Shown here: piece by piece, positions 25,196-38,400 of the stretch
Numbering within the stretch: position 1 is the stretch's first letter
Layout: the number at the start of each line of letters is the position of its first letter
Origin: Paenibacillus terrae
Lineage (GTDB): Bacteria > Bacillota > Bacilli > Paenibacillales > Paenibacillaceae
Assembly (NCBI RefSeq): GCF_005217525.1
Contig: NZ_PNXQ01000016.1
Span: 608,865 to 672,864, forward strand
Direction of reading: 5' to 3'
Length of the DNA stretch: 64,000 nt
Position numbers and translations under genes: made by a program
The notes under the pieces: model-generated
The model's input: the letters and a program-made list of their open reading frames with translations, nothing else
Database searches by the model: none
What the model was told of the DNA's origin: nothing

Positions 25196-26461
25196 TTAAC
25201 TTACTTCATTTGTTGCATGAGGATGCCCCAACCCACCTGCCTTCTCTAATGGAATTTCAAACTGACGAACTGTCTTGATAAAGAACATGATTAGTCCAGA
25301 CAATACGGTAATTAGGGCGCTGAAAAACAAGACCTCAGGCAGTGAGAATCGCAAAGCTAACGCGCCGCCAATCAGAGCTCCCAGCGGAAGGGCCGCATTC
25401 GAGAGGGTATTCGTAAAGGCGATCACACGTCCTAACAGCGGTAAGGGAGTAATAATTTGGATCAAAGACATTTGCAATACATTAATTATACCTGTAAAAG
25501 CACCTATTAGGAGAGCCGCCAGTAGTTTCATCCACATCTGGGGCATCACAGAAAACAGGAAAATGGCAAGTCCTGTAGCTACCCATGCAGCTGCAATGGT
25601 AAGACCGTTCCTTTTAAGCACATTTACCAGAAAAGAACCTACAAAAATGCCGATGAAATAAGAAATATACAGCAAACTGTAATAGATTGGCGAACCGTAA
25701 TCGACAGCAATGGAGGGCATAGTAATAATCAGAAAAGCCATTGAAAAGTTGGCAAGAGCAAAGAATGGCAACATAATTCGCAAAAAGGTGTGGCGTTTTA
25801 CAAAGGTATATCCTTCTTTCAGTTCTCTCCAATAGTGCCCTAATGTTAGCGAGCCCTCGCTATGTGTCCCTTCCGTTGAATGAGTGTCAAGCTGTTTGCT
25901 GAGTCTAATATATACGACACCTGCAAGGAACAGCATACCGCTGGCCAATAAAAAGGTGTTTTGCATACCCATAGCGATAATGAGCGAAGCTCCAGCCAGA
26001 TAACCAGCGATATTAATGATCTGGTCCGACGATGAAATCATAGAGTTCGCCCTAATAATTAAATCTGGTACACGAACAAGTTGAGGCAGCATTTTACTGT
26101 TAGCAGGATAGAACAGCATGGAGAAGCAAGACGCTATAAAAACGATCGCGAGGATAATTATCAAATTGGTCATCCCGTCTCGAATAAGAAACGGGACAAT
26201 CGAAATTAGAATCGCCTGCGCAAACAAAGCAATGCTGGCCAAGCGTGCGGGTGAATAGCGATCTACGAGTGGGCCAACAAAAAAGCTGAAAATAGATGCT
26301 GTAGATACCGCCGCATACGTGAAGCTGGTAAATGCCACTGACTGCGTCGATTGCTGAACAAAATATAACAACACAATGGAATAAATGCTATCCGCTATAT
26401 TTGCCACGGTACGTGAAGCAAAAAAGCGGACAAACCGATTGTCTTTGAATAAATGATTCAC
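25196..26461 (-). CDS. MFS exporter next to the NRPS
   Basis: 421 residues, about 12 membrane helices, beginning with the segment NRFVRFFASRTVANIADSIY, characteristic of the EntS/MFS_3-like exporters that often accompany peptide synthetases. It starts with GTG 26461 behind GGGAG, 12 bp after the NRPS stop, so it is in the same operon. Export of the NRPS product or self-protection is the natural role. No other tailoring, thioesterase or phosphopantetheinyl transferase gene is in the operon. Confidence 0.85.
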   Translation of the reverse strand: MNHLFKDNRFVRFFASRTVANIADSIYSIVLLYFVQQSTQSVAFTSFTYAAVSTASIFSFFVGPLVDRYSPARLASIALFAQAILISIVPFLIRDGMTNLIIILAIVFIASCFSMLFYPANSKMLPQLVRVPDLIIRANSMISSSDQIINIAGYLAGASLIIAMGMQNTFLLASGMLFLAGVVYIRLSKQLDTHSTEGTHSEGSLTLGHYWRELKEGYTFVKRHTFLRIMLPFFALANFSMAFLIITMPSIAVDYGSPIYYSLLYISYFIGIFVGSFLVNVLKRNGLTIAAAWVATGLAIFLFSVMPQMWMKLLAALLIGAFTGIINVLQMSLIQIITPLPLLGRVIAFTNTLSNAALPLGALIGGALALRFSLPEVLFFSALITVLSGLIMFFIKTVRQFEIPLEKAGGLGHPHATNEVS

Positions 26462-26473
26462 GTTTTCAGCTCC

Positions 26474-29400
26474 CTACTGCCGTATGGCTAGGTCAGAAAT
26501 AATCTTATCGTTAGCAGCTTGCAATATTCGATAGATATCCTCATGTTTCTCTTCATATGGTAGGCGCAGGAATATTTGAAGTACTGCTCCAGTATGGGCA
26601 GCTTCAAAGAAAATCACTTCTTCTCCGTCAACTAAGGTTGTACTTCTGTTTAAGGTGCTCAACATCTTCGAGGCCTCTTGCATTTCTCCCAGGTAATTGA
26701 ACACGATTGGTAATTGTCCAAGTCCCTTTTTTAGCATACTGCTTGCTTGCGGATAGATAGGCTCCATTTCTTCATTAAAAATTAAATTAAAGAAGTTTAA
26801 ATGATGATTTGCAGCAACGCTTAATTGTTTTTTGATCACCGCATGATAAGATGGCATTTCTTCCTTATGGAGTAATACGGGAATATGATCAATGTATTCT
26901 CCCACGGATTCAAAGTAATTCCGATCCCCATACTGTCTTCCATACTGCGTTAACCATAACGGAATTTCTGATTTTCGGAAATAAATACCAAAAAATTGAA
27001 ATGCCATTTGTAGAGAAATATCCCAAAAGTTCACAGAATCATTCTGCATTGAAATACTCGGTAGTGTTATATCCCATTGATACGTTGTCATTTGTCCATA
27101 TTTGAATTCCCGGGTCAGCTTATAAATTTGACTTGTACTCTCAACAAATGACTGGAGCTTATATTGCTCAACAATTTGCTGATCACTTATCCCCTGTGGT
27201 CCTTGACGAATATGTTTGGCATAGTCCATATAATGGAATACCTCTGTTGTATGCTCCAGTTGTGGATCCTCATATTCTTCAAGTAACTGACTCTCCAAAA
27301 TCATGCTGCTCGTGCCATCGAAAATAATGTGTGAGCACGGCAGAAGCAATAAGTGTTCCCGTAAATTCAAGCGAATCAATGCAATTCGGTATTGTAAAGA
27401 TTTCGTCTGCTCATACGGTTCAAAATAAAGATGCGACATGATAGACGAAAGGAGCTTACGCTGGATTGGTATCGGATATGCCGATAGATCCACCATAGGT
27501 AAAGATAAGTTCTCCGGGATTGATCGGACTTCCCAAGTCCAACCCCCGTCCGATTGAATCAGTACGCTACGCAGTAATTCATGCCTGCGCATGAGCTGCT
27601 GAACAGCTGTGGACAGACGTTGCTTATCTACATAGTGATTCAGATGAATCACCGTGCCAGAAGAAGCAGGATGCTGCAAATGATAATGTTGAGCAGGTGC
27701 CAGTGGAAACTGTCCGATCGCCTCTGAGCTTAGCAAACTACCATTCCAAGTTGCATTCATTTCATCAATTATTGAAATAAATTCCATTGATTGAGAGTGA
27801 AGAACGTCTTCCTGTTCATCATCTGTTATTGTAATTTGGCCTGCATCCTCTCCACCCATAGGCACAATGTAATGCGGATGCAGGTCAGGATGTACATGAG
27901 ACGGAATGAAAGCAACGATCTTATCAACCTGATCTGCTCGAAATGGATGTACTTGTAGAAACAGATAGTCTTGCTCATCAACCGACACAAATTGAAGCAA
28001 AGCTTGTACATCAAAAGTGTTGCTAATCCACTGTTCAGCTTCCGAAATACTGGAAATCCATGATGTGTTATGGTGTGTGTCACAACGTTCAGCTTGCAGC
28101 AAATCAGATAAACCACGAACAGTTTGATGTTGTAATACCTGATGGATTCCTAGATTGATACCTTTTTCCTGTGCTTTAGAGACAAGCAGTATAGCCTTTA
28201 GAGATTGACCTCCGAGTTCAAAAAAGTTATTGTCAATGCCTACCTTTTCCGCGCCAAGCACCGTTTGCCAAAGCTCTACAAGTTGTTGTTCTAATGCATT
28301 TCTCGGGGCAACGTATTCTTCATTCCAACTACCTGTCCCTTTCGGTAAGGGTAGCGCTTTGCGGTCGATTTTCCCATTCGGGGTCAGGGGCATATACTGC
28401 AACTGCATAAGGTATGAAGGAACCATGTAATTGGGTAACTTTTTCAGCAGCGTGTTACGCAGTTCGCTTACACTTACTTCACGTTCTGCCACATAGTATG
28501 CGACCAGTTGGTCTGGCCCCTGTTCTTCTGCATTTGACAGCACAATGGCCTCTTGCACAGCCTCCATTTTCAAAATTTGCGCCTCTACCTCACCCAATTC
28601 AATCCGATACCCTCTGATTTTCACCTGATGGTCGATCCGACCCAAGTACTCAATGTTGCCATCCGGCATCCATCTTGCCAAGTCACCCGTTCGGTACATC
28701 CGTTCATAACTTGCTTCTCCGCTACTAAACGGATTTTTCACAAATTTTTCAGCAGTCAACTCCGGACGACCCAGATAACCCCGCGCTAACCCCGGACCGG
28801 ATACACACAGTTCACCCGGCACACCCACGGGAGCTAAACGACCATGCGCATCCACCATGTACACGCGATGATTCGGTATAGGACGCCCGATTGTAATCAG
28901 ATCCTCAGCTCGCGGATCTTCAGACACGGACCATACCGATGTCGCGACCGAGTTTTCTGTTGGACCATAAGCATTGTAATACGCCACTTTCTCCTTCCAC
29001 TTAAGCACCAGCTCTATTGAGGCTGCTGAGCCTGCTGTGACCAAAATGCGTAAGTCTGGCATACGTGCTGGTTCCAGATACACCGTATAGGTAGGTGGGA
29101 GTGTGGCCACTGTAATTCGATGTTCCGACATGTACTTCTCAAACCACTCATAATTCAAAATCGTCTCTTGTGTCGGTACGTACAATGTCGCTCCACTGAA
29201 TAGCCCCTGGAAGATTTCCCAGCAGGATGCATCAAACGAATAGCTGGCGAATAACAACACATGATCTGATGAGATAATCTGTAGCGTTTGATCAAAATAC
29301 GTTTTCAGATTGGACAATCCTCGGTGTTCCAGCATAACTCCTTTGGGCTGTCCCGTGGTTCCCGATGTATAAATAACATACGCGAGGTTATTTGAACCAC

Positions 29401-32400
29401 TTACCGAATCTAGGTTTGAACCATCCTTGTGATATATGGATGTTTTCCCATTCAGGATCAGCACCTGACCCTCAAACATCCCTTTTTCCACCAGATGACT
29501 TTGCGTCAACAGCAGTTTTGTTCCGGAATCTTCCAGCATGTATTGGATTCGCTCCTGTGGATACGTCGGATCAATTGGCACATAAGCCCCACCAGCCTTG
29601 AGCACTGCCAATATGCCTACGATCATCTCAATAGAACGTTCAACAAGTAAACCAATTCGCTGATCTGACTGCACACCATAAGATCGCAGCGTTCTTGCCA
29701 ATTGATTGGCGCGCTTATTCAGCTCACGGTAGGTCAACTGCTCTCCTTCGAAATACAAGGCGATCTGCTCTGGCGTCTGCAACACTTGCGCTTCAAACAA
29801 GCCGTGAATCGTCTGCTCGTGCGCGTACTCTGCTGCCGTATCTCCCCAAATCGCCAGAATTTGTTCGCGCTCCTGCTCCGTCACAATGTCCAACTCGCGC
29901 ACTCGAATGTCCGGTTTCGCCACCACTTGCTCCAGCAGCTGTATTAGATGGCCCTGAATTTGTTCTACACTCGCACGGTCAAACACCAATGCATTGTAGC
30001 TAAAGCTCATTTGGATCGTTTTTCCTGGCAACACCGCCAGATTAAAGTCGTCGTTCGTTGACTCGGCTACCTTTGCTGTCCATAGGCTGAGGTCGAATTC
30101 TTCACTATCACTCATATGCCCCACTTCTTCCTCCACCAGAACATCTGCAAAAATGACGCTATGGTTGATCCAATCCTGAATGAGCTTAGATAGCCCCTGA
30201 ATCTCATGGGGTGGATATGTGGCATGCACACGTGCATACTTGAGTAACTTTTCGTTTTGCTTCATTAATTCTGTGAACAAACTGTTTTCTCCGCCTTGGA
30301 TACGCACAGGCATCGTGTTTATAAATGCTCCCGTCACTGCTTCTGTATTTGCCATATCAGCCGCCTGACCTACTACATGTACGCTGCCGAACACAACGTC
30401 CTCAGTTCCGTTATATCTTTGCAGTAAAATCCCCCATGCCGCCTGTAGTAACGTACTGACCGATACCTCTTCCTGCTCGGCGATTCGTCGTATTCCGACG
30501 GTCAGCTCCATACCCAGATCCAGATGTACATACTCCGCCTGATATGTTGTCTGATTCTGCTTTTTAGCCTGCGGTAAATGGGCTTGTTCCTCGTACCCGG
30601 CCAGATAGTTGCTCCAGTAGCGTAATGCTTTTTGGCGTTCTTGATGCTCTTTCAGAACAGGCACCGTTTCTTCCGTAGTGACCCATTCCAGCTCTCCAAG
30701 TGTTAGATCCGGGTTCACCACAACCGTCTCCACCAATCGTATAAAGTGGCGCGTCATCTGCTCTACTGTTTCCCGCTCATATAGCGATGTCGCATACTCT
30801 AATCCGAACCGAATACCCGCTGCTCCCTCACTGGCTTCCAGCGTCAAATCAAACTTTGCCGGGGCTTGCTCCATCCCATATGGACGGAAGCTCAGGTCAG
30901 CCAGCTTCAACTCGTTTTGCTCCGTGTTTTGCAACACAAACATCGTATCAAACAGCGGATTGCGGCTCATGTCACGCTTCACCTTCAGCTTGTCCACCAG
31001 TTCCTCAAATGGATAGTCCTGATGCTCATACGCCTTCAATGCATGTTTCTTCACATTCTCCACATAGCTACGGAATGTTTGCCCTGCGGTTGGGTAATTA
31101 CGCATAGCCAGCGTCCCAACGAACATTCCAATGACTGGCTCCAGATCCGCATGCGGTCGGCCGGCTATCGGGCTACCTACAATAATATCCTCCTGCCCGG
31201 TGTACTGATGCAGCAATGCTGTATAGGCTGCCAACAGCACCATGTACAGCGTCGAGCCTGTTTCGGCCGCCAGCTCTTTCAGGCGCTGGCTGGCCTTCCC
31301 GTCCAATTCGAATTCCACTGTAGCCCCTGCTGTACTTCGCACCTCTGGACGAATAAAGTCGGTCGCCAGGTTCAAAACGGGTAACTCACCATCAAAGGTG
31401 TCCAGCCAATACGCTTCCTGTTGCTTTAACCAGCCCTGCTGCACTCCATTTTGCTGCCATACGGCATAGTCTCTATATTGTATCCGTAATGGAGATAACT
31501 TTTCATCGTTGTACAAGCGAACTAATTCATTGGCCAAAATATTGGTTGATACGCCATCCGAAATAATATGGTGCATGTCCAGCATCAACAGATACTGCGG
31601 TACTTTTTTTTCTCCTTGTACGCCCAAATCCAATAATCCCACACGTAACAGCGGAGCGGATTGTAAATCAAACGGACGCACAAAAGAACGAATACGTTTT
31701 TTTATGTTCGCACCTACAGCAAGCAAATCCTTTAAGGCACGATTTTCTAGTAATTTGCTATATTCGACCTCGAACAATACAGTATCGTGAATCCGCTGCA
31801 TCGGCTTGTTGTCCACCATTTCAAAGCTAGTACGGAGGGTGGCATGACGTGAGATCAACTGATGAAACACTTCTTCTAACCTTTTAACATTGAGAGGTCC
31901 ACTCACCTGGAACGCAGCGTACATATTGTAATTCACATCGTTAGGATCAAGTTGTTGCAGCATATACATCCGTTTTTGTGCCGAGGACAACGGATAAAAG
32001 TCACGTTCTTCCGTTACCGAAACCGACACATACGCCACCTGATTAAGATCTTTAAGCACTACCGCCAGTTGTTCAATTGTCGGCGCTTCAAAAATAATTC
32101 GTAACGAGATAGATTTGTTAAGTTCTTTGTGAATCTTCGAAACCAGCGTCATCGCACGTAGAGAATGTCCGCCGATCTCAAAAAAGTTATCTTTCACACC
32201 AATTTTATTCAATCCAAGCACATCTTGCCATATTTTTACCAACTTCGATTCCGCCTCCGTACGCGGCTCAGCATAATCTGCTCCGCTTTGCAGGCTGCCT
32301 TCCGGTGCTGGCAGTGACTTCCGATCAATTTTTCCGTTCGAGGTCAGCGGAATATGCTCCAACTGTACGAAGTATGCAGGCACCATATAATTTGGAAGTT

Positions 32401-35400
32401 CCTTAGCTAGCAAGCTGCGCAATTCACCCGCATCCACATCTTGTTCAGCTACATAATAGGCAACCAGTTGGTTTTGTCCTTGATTGTCTTCACGGACCAA
32501 TACGACGACCTCTTGCACGTAAGCCACCTTCATCAGGTTGGTCTCAACTTCACCCAATTCAATTCGATAACCCCGAATTTTCACCTGATGGTCAACCCGG
32601 CCCAAATACTCTATATTCCCATCTGGTAGCCAGCGTGCTAAATCGCCCGTCCGATACATCCGTTCATAGTTCGCTTCACCACCAGCAAACGGATTTGGCA
32701 CAAATTTTTCAACCGTCAGCTCTGGTCGGTTCAGATACCCTCGGGCTACGCCAACACCGCTGATACATAGCTCACCGAGTACCCCTATTGGTTGAAGCTT
32801 CCCATGCTCGTTTAGAATATATGCGCGCGTATTGTGAATAGGTTTACCCAAATTTACTGCTATTTCTGGTTCACACACGGAAGCCAGTACATCAATGGTT
32901 GTTTCCGTCGGTCCATAATGATTATTCAGAATGTATCCTTTGCTCACTATTTTTTCCTTTAATGAATCTTCCAACCGTTCGCCACCACAGATTAACGTAT
33001 CTAAGCAAGGTATTTTGGCATCTTCAGATAAAAATGCTCTCATCAGAGCCGGTGGAATGTCTAGTACCCTGATATTATGAGTCTTAATATATTCGGTCAG
33101 TAGCTGCTTACTCAGCAGCGTTGCACGCCGGATACAATGCAGCTTGCCCCCATGCAGCAACGTCCCAAAGATCTGCTCAATACTTGGATCAAATGTATAT
33201 TCTGCCGTCAGGATCATATCAAGTCCACCACTTATTGCGTAACGTTCCGAAAACCAGCTCACCGTATTAATTGCACTACGATGGTTGACCATGACCCCTT
33301 TCGGCTGTCCAGTCGTTCCTGAGGTATATAGAACGTATATCAGATGATCCACCCTGTCTGTGGACATCATCAAATTAGAGCCATCTGCACAATATATTCT
33401 GGAATCATCCAGTTCAAGAGTAATCCCGTTAAATGATATTCGTTCAGTAAATGCCCGTTGTGTCAGTACAATCTGCGCATCGAAGTCCTCCAACATATAA
33501 TGGATACGTTCTGCTGGATATTCCGGGTCTATCGGTACATAAGCACCACCTGCTTTGAGAACTGCCAGTATACCAACGATCATCTCAATAGATCGTTCCA
33601 CAAGTAGTCCAATTCGCTGCTCTGGCTGTACACCATAAGAACGGAGTGTTCTTGCCAATTGATTGGCGCGCTCATTCAACTCACGGTATGTCAGTTGTTC
33701 ACCCTCAAAAAATAAGGCTACCTGTTCTGGCGTTTGCAAGACTTGCGCTTCGAACAAACCTTGAATTGTTTGCTCGCTTGGATATTCCACCGCCGTATTT
33801 CCCCAAACATCCAAAATTTGCTCGCGCTCCTGTTCCGTCACAATATCCAGTTCATTCACCAGGATATCCGGGTTTAGCACCACTTGCTTCAGCAGTTGCA
33901 TCAAATGTCCCTGAATTTGCTCCATATGTTCGTGATCAAATACCAGGGCGTTATAAATAGCTCTCATTTGTATCGTTTTTCCCGGCACTACAACCAGATT
34001 AAAGTCATAATTTGTCTGCTTTATCCAATCGATTTCGTCAATACAATAGCGATCCTCATCGCTATCACCCAGTTGCTGAATTTCTTTCTCTACTGATACA
34101 CGATCAAAAATAAGGATGTGATTAATTAAATCGTGATTTTGCTCTGACATCGCCTCAATTTCTTCGAGTGAATACACTTTATGGGCAAGGTTGGCCATAG
34201 AAAGCATTTGTTGTTGCTTGATCTCTTCCAAAAATCGACTATTATGACTAGTTCTAATGCGCACAGGTACAGTATTTATTTGCAGATCGAGGGCTTGCTC
34301 TTCATTCCGTACCACAGATGTGCTTTCTAAAGCCACACTACCAAACACTACATCATCCGTACTGTTATATTTTTGCAGCAGAAGTCCCCACACCGTTTGC
34401 ACCAGTATTTGGATGGTTACCTCATATTCCTGAGCAATCCGTTGCAGCCCGCCCATCATGTCTGCATCCAAATGAAAGTCATGATATTCGGTCTGACGAC
34501 TCCATGTCTTATTCATTCGAGCCTGCGGTAAGCGAGATTGACCCTCGTACTCCTTCAAATACGCTCTCCAGTAATTCAAAGCGGCATTATGATCTTTGTA
34601 ATCTGAATAATCAATATGTCTACTTTTGGCAAGTGTATTAAGTGTAGACATTTCATTTAACCTTGATAAAATCAACTGTTCTTCATTATCAGACAAAATA
34701 TTCATGTCAGCCAGTCGTAATCTACTATCCTGGGTGATTGTCTCCAAAATCTTTATATAATGCTCTGCCAACTTCCTGATTGTCTCTGGCTTAAATAACT
34801 TAGTAGCATATTCCCAAACAAGGGTCACTCGATCTTGTTCTTCAGTCACAAGCAATGAAAAATCGACCTGGGCTACGCCAACATTATATTCCTCCGGTTT
34901 AAATTGGACCCCCTCGACCTCCAAAGTGTTCATCCCGACATTTTGCAAACTGAACATCGTATCGAACACAGGATTTCGGCTGACATCACGAACCAGTTCA
35001 AGTTGATCTACTAGTTCATCAAATGGATATTCCTGATGCTCCAGTGCCAACAATGTGCTTTGCTTGACCTCCTGTAAAAAGGACTGGAACGTCAGTGTCG
35101 ATTGCGGGTAATTGCGGAGCGCCAGTGTATTGACGAACATCCCGATCATCGCTTGCGTATCCACATGTTCTCTTCCAGCCACAGGCGAACCTACAATGAT
35201 ATCTTCTTGACCCGAATACTTGGCCAGCAACACGTTATACGCTGCTAAAAGCACCATGAAAAGCGTTGATTCGGTATTTTGGGCTAGTTGGTATAAGGAT
35301 TTTGCCAACTTTCCATCCAATGTGACCGTCAAACTATCTCCTTCAAAACTTTGTGTCTGCGGTCGCGAAAAGTCTGTAGGCATTTGCAGAACGGGAAGCT

Positions 35401-38400
35401 CTCCATTCAAAGCCCCTAACCAATAGGGTCTATGCTCCTTCCATTTACTGCCAATGATTTGCTGCTGTTTCCAAGCCACAAAGTCCTTGTAATGAAGCTG
35501 AATGTCAGCAAGCTCTCTGCCCTGATAACGCCGGATGATCTCATCCATCATAATGGTCATAGAAAAACCGTCCGCAATGATGTGATGCATATCCATCAGG
35601 AGCATAAAACCGCCCTGAATAAATTCGAACAGTTTAATGCGGAGCAAAGGAGCTTTATCCAAGTAAAAGGGCCGAATAAACGAGATTCGTGCCTGCGCTG
35701 CCTCTTCTTGCGGAATCCGTGAGAACGGTATTTCAAACGTCATCGTGTCCCGGATTTTTTGTACAATCTCCCCAGCCTGCAGTTCAAAATATGTCCGGAA
35801 GGACTCATGTCTTAAAATAACTTCCCTAGTAGCTTCAATAAACTTTGAAACTACCAAGTCTCCTTCTATGAGGAGCTGACCTGAAATATGGTAGGCTGTT
35901 CCGCCACCCAATTGATCCAGTGCGTACATCCTTTTTTGGGCTGAAGACACCGGGTAAAAAGGCTCGGGGGCCACAGGAACAATCGATTCATGTGCTTGCT
36001 GCTGCCCTCCGACAATAAATGCAGAAAGTTCCGCAATCGTTTGCAAATCGAAAATGCGGCTGAGTGGGATATGTACACCCAACTCCTTGTTCACTTTAGA
36101 CAAGATGACGGTCGCTTTTAACGAATCCCCACCCAATTGGAAAAAGGATTCATGACGGTTAACTTCGGACAGATTTAAAACGTCTTTCCAAATAGTCGTC
36201 AGCTTCTCCTCAGCGGCTTGTACCTCAGAACCAACATCCTTTGCTGCATTAACACTTGCTTTTCCCACTTCTAGCAGGACTTGCAGATCCGGCTCTCCAT
36301 TTGCTAAGAGAGGAATACGATCCATCTTAATGCACCAACGAGGCCGCGTATAATCCGGAAGGAGTCTATTCACAGCTTGCTTCAGCTCGGATTCTTCCCA
36401 AGGCTTTGAAGCGGCTGCCACAACATAGGCGGTTAAATGCAATACTTCACCGGCTTCATTCGTTTGCGGGGTAATCAAGCAATCACTTAGTTGGAAAGTT
36501 TGCAGCAAGTGTTTCTCCAGTTGTTCCAAATTCACTTGATGTCCGCGGATGCAGATGCTTCGGTCCAAATGACCGATATGTAAAAGCTTCGCTCCACCTT
36601 CCACGTAAGCCCATTCCCGGGTCGTTCCCAAAATTCCGCTGACTGCCGAGGCCTGGTAGACCTCCCCTGCTGTTCCGACAGGTGCTGGTTGCTTGTATGC
36701 ATCAAGCACACAAGGATAATTACCGTTAGAATCGACGTAATCAGTCCATGTAGCCCGAAGTCGCTCCTGTCCCACAACATCAAGTAAAGAAATCGAGGAT
36801 ACACGAATTTCCTCATTCTCCACAATCAAATGCAGCAGGTGGAGGAAGTATTCTGACCACGTTTTAACGATATTTTCTTGAAAAATATCTGTATTATAGT
36901 CAAAGTCAAGACGCAACTGCTTCTGTACCTCCGTAACGTTCAAAAACAGCTCGTATTTACTGAAAGATATTTCGTTTTCAAGCACTTCTACATCCAATTG
37001 GTGGAAGTAAAAACGAGGAATCGGCCGATCCATATTAAACACAACGTTCATTACTGGCAAATATTTTAATCCTAGTGGGGCCAGTCCGGCAAAGCTGTAT
37101 TTCTGGTAGGCCTCCAACTCATTCATCCGGTGTTTGACCGTTTGCGCAAATGAATTAAATGAAACGTCAGAGCACACTTCGCTAATGACCGGAAGCATAT
37201 TCACACAGTTACCAATCAGCGAAAAAGCATCCATTTGCGCTTGTCCTGCTGTCGGTATGCTTACCATCACTTCTTTTTGGCCTGTCAGGCGATGCAGAAA
37301 AACCTGAAATGCAGATAAAAGGGTGATGAATAAACTGTTTCCGAGTTTGATACTTACGTTTCTCAGCCGTTGAACTAACGGTGCCTCCAGAATCAAAGTA
37401 TGTCTGCTTCCGTGGGAAGATGGCATCATTAGCCCACGCACCGGAGAAGGTAAATCTAGCACAGGCAGGGACCTCTTTAGTACAGCCGACCAAAACGTAA
37501 CAGCTTCCTCTCCTCCAGACCTCAACTGATCATGCTGCCAAACGGCATAGTTCCGAAATGATACCGGATCGGGTAGAGTAACAGCTTCATTGCGGACTAA
37601 CGCGGAATAGATGTGCTCTAACTCCCGCATGAACACTCCCATCGACCAGCCGTCCGCAATCAAATGGTGAAAGGTAAATACACCAATGTGCTCTACAACT
37701 GATATTTTCAGCAATTGAACACGGAATAATGGCGTATAAGGTATTAATGGGAACGGAATTGTGCTATCCTTGGCCAGCCAATTTCGGACGTACTGTTCCT
37801 GTTCATCTGGCGAGTAGTCGCTAAAATCATGCAATGGAACGCTAATCTTCATTGCAGATGTAATCACTTGTGTCTCTCCATCATCATTCATAAAGGTACG
37901 CAAAGCTTCGTGTCGGTTCACGATGGTATGCACTGCCTCGGTAAAAGCTTCGGGCTGAAGCGGGCCACAAAAACGCAGCAAAGCTGTTTCATGTAAAGAT
38001 TGTGAGTCATTTCCTTCTGATACCGTAGCGAACCAAAGCTGCTTTTGATCCGGGGTAAGTGCAATAACAGTTTCCTGAGCGACCAATGTCTCCGTTTCTG
38101 GAGGCATGGATACCGCTAGAGCTTGCTTTTCCAGACCTGGGCCGCTTCTGTTCGACGGCAGGTCGGACAGGAAGGCTCCTTTACGAAGGCCGCTTACGCT
38201 GTCCTTGACTGCTTGTACGATCTTTGCACTGTTTTCCTCGGGGTGATATACAGTGGTAGTGTTCACATGTGCTATGGTATGATCCCGCAGCACCTCAAGC
38301 TGACGTGACATTAAATGAAGCTGTTGCTCCAAAATGCGTTCTAAGCCCACAGGCGCGGATATCGAAAGGTTCTGTTTTTCATACGTTTGTAACACATAAG

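Noticed and set aside
28600..33845. Repeated blocks that could suggest a CRISPR or transposon
   Set aside because: They are in-frame duplicated NRPS domain segments without regular spacing or terminal repeats.
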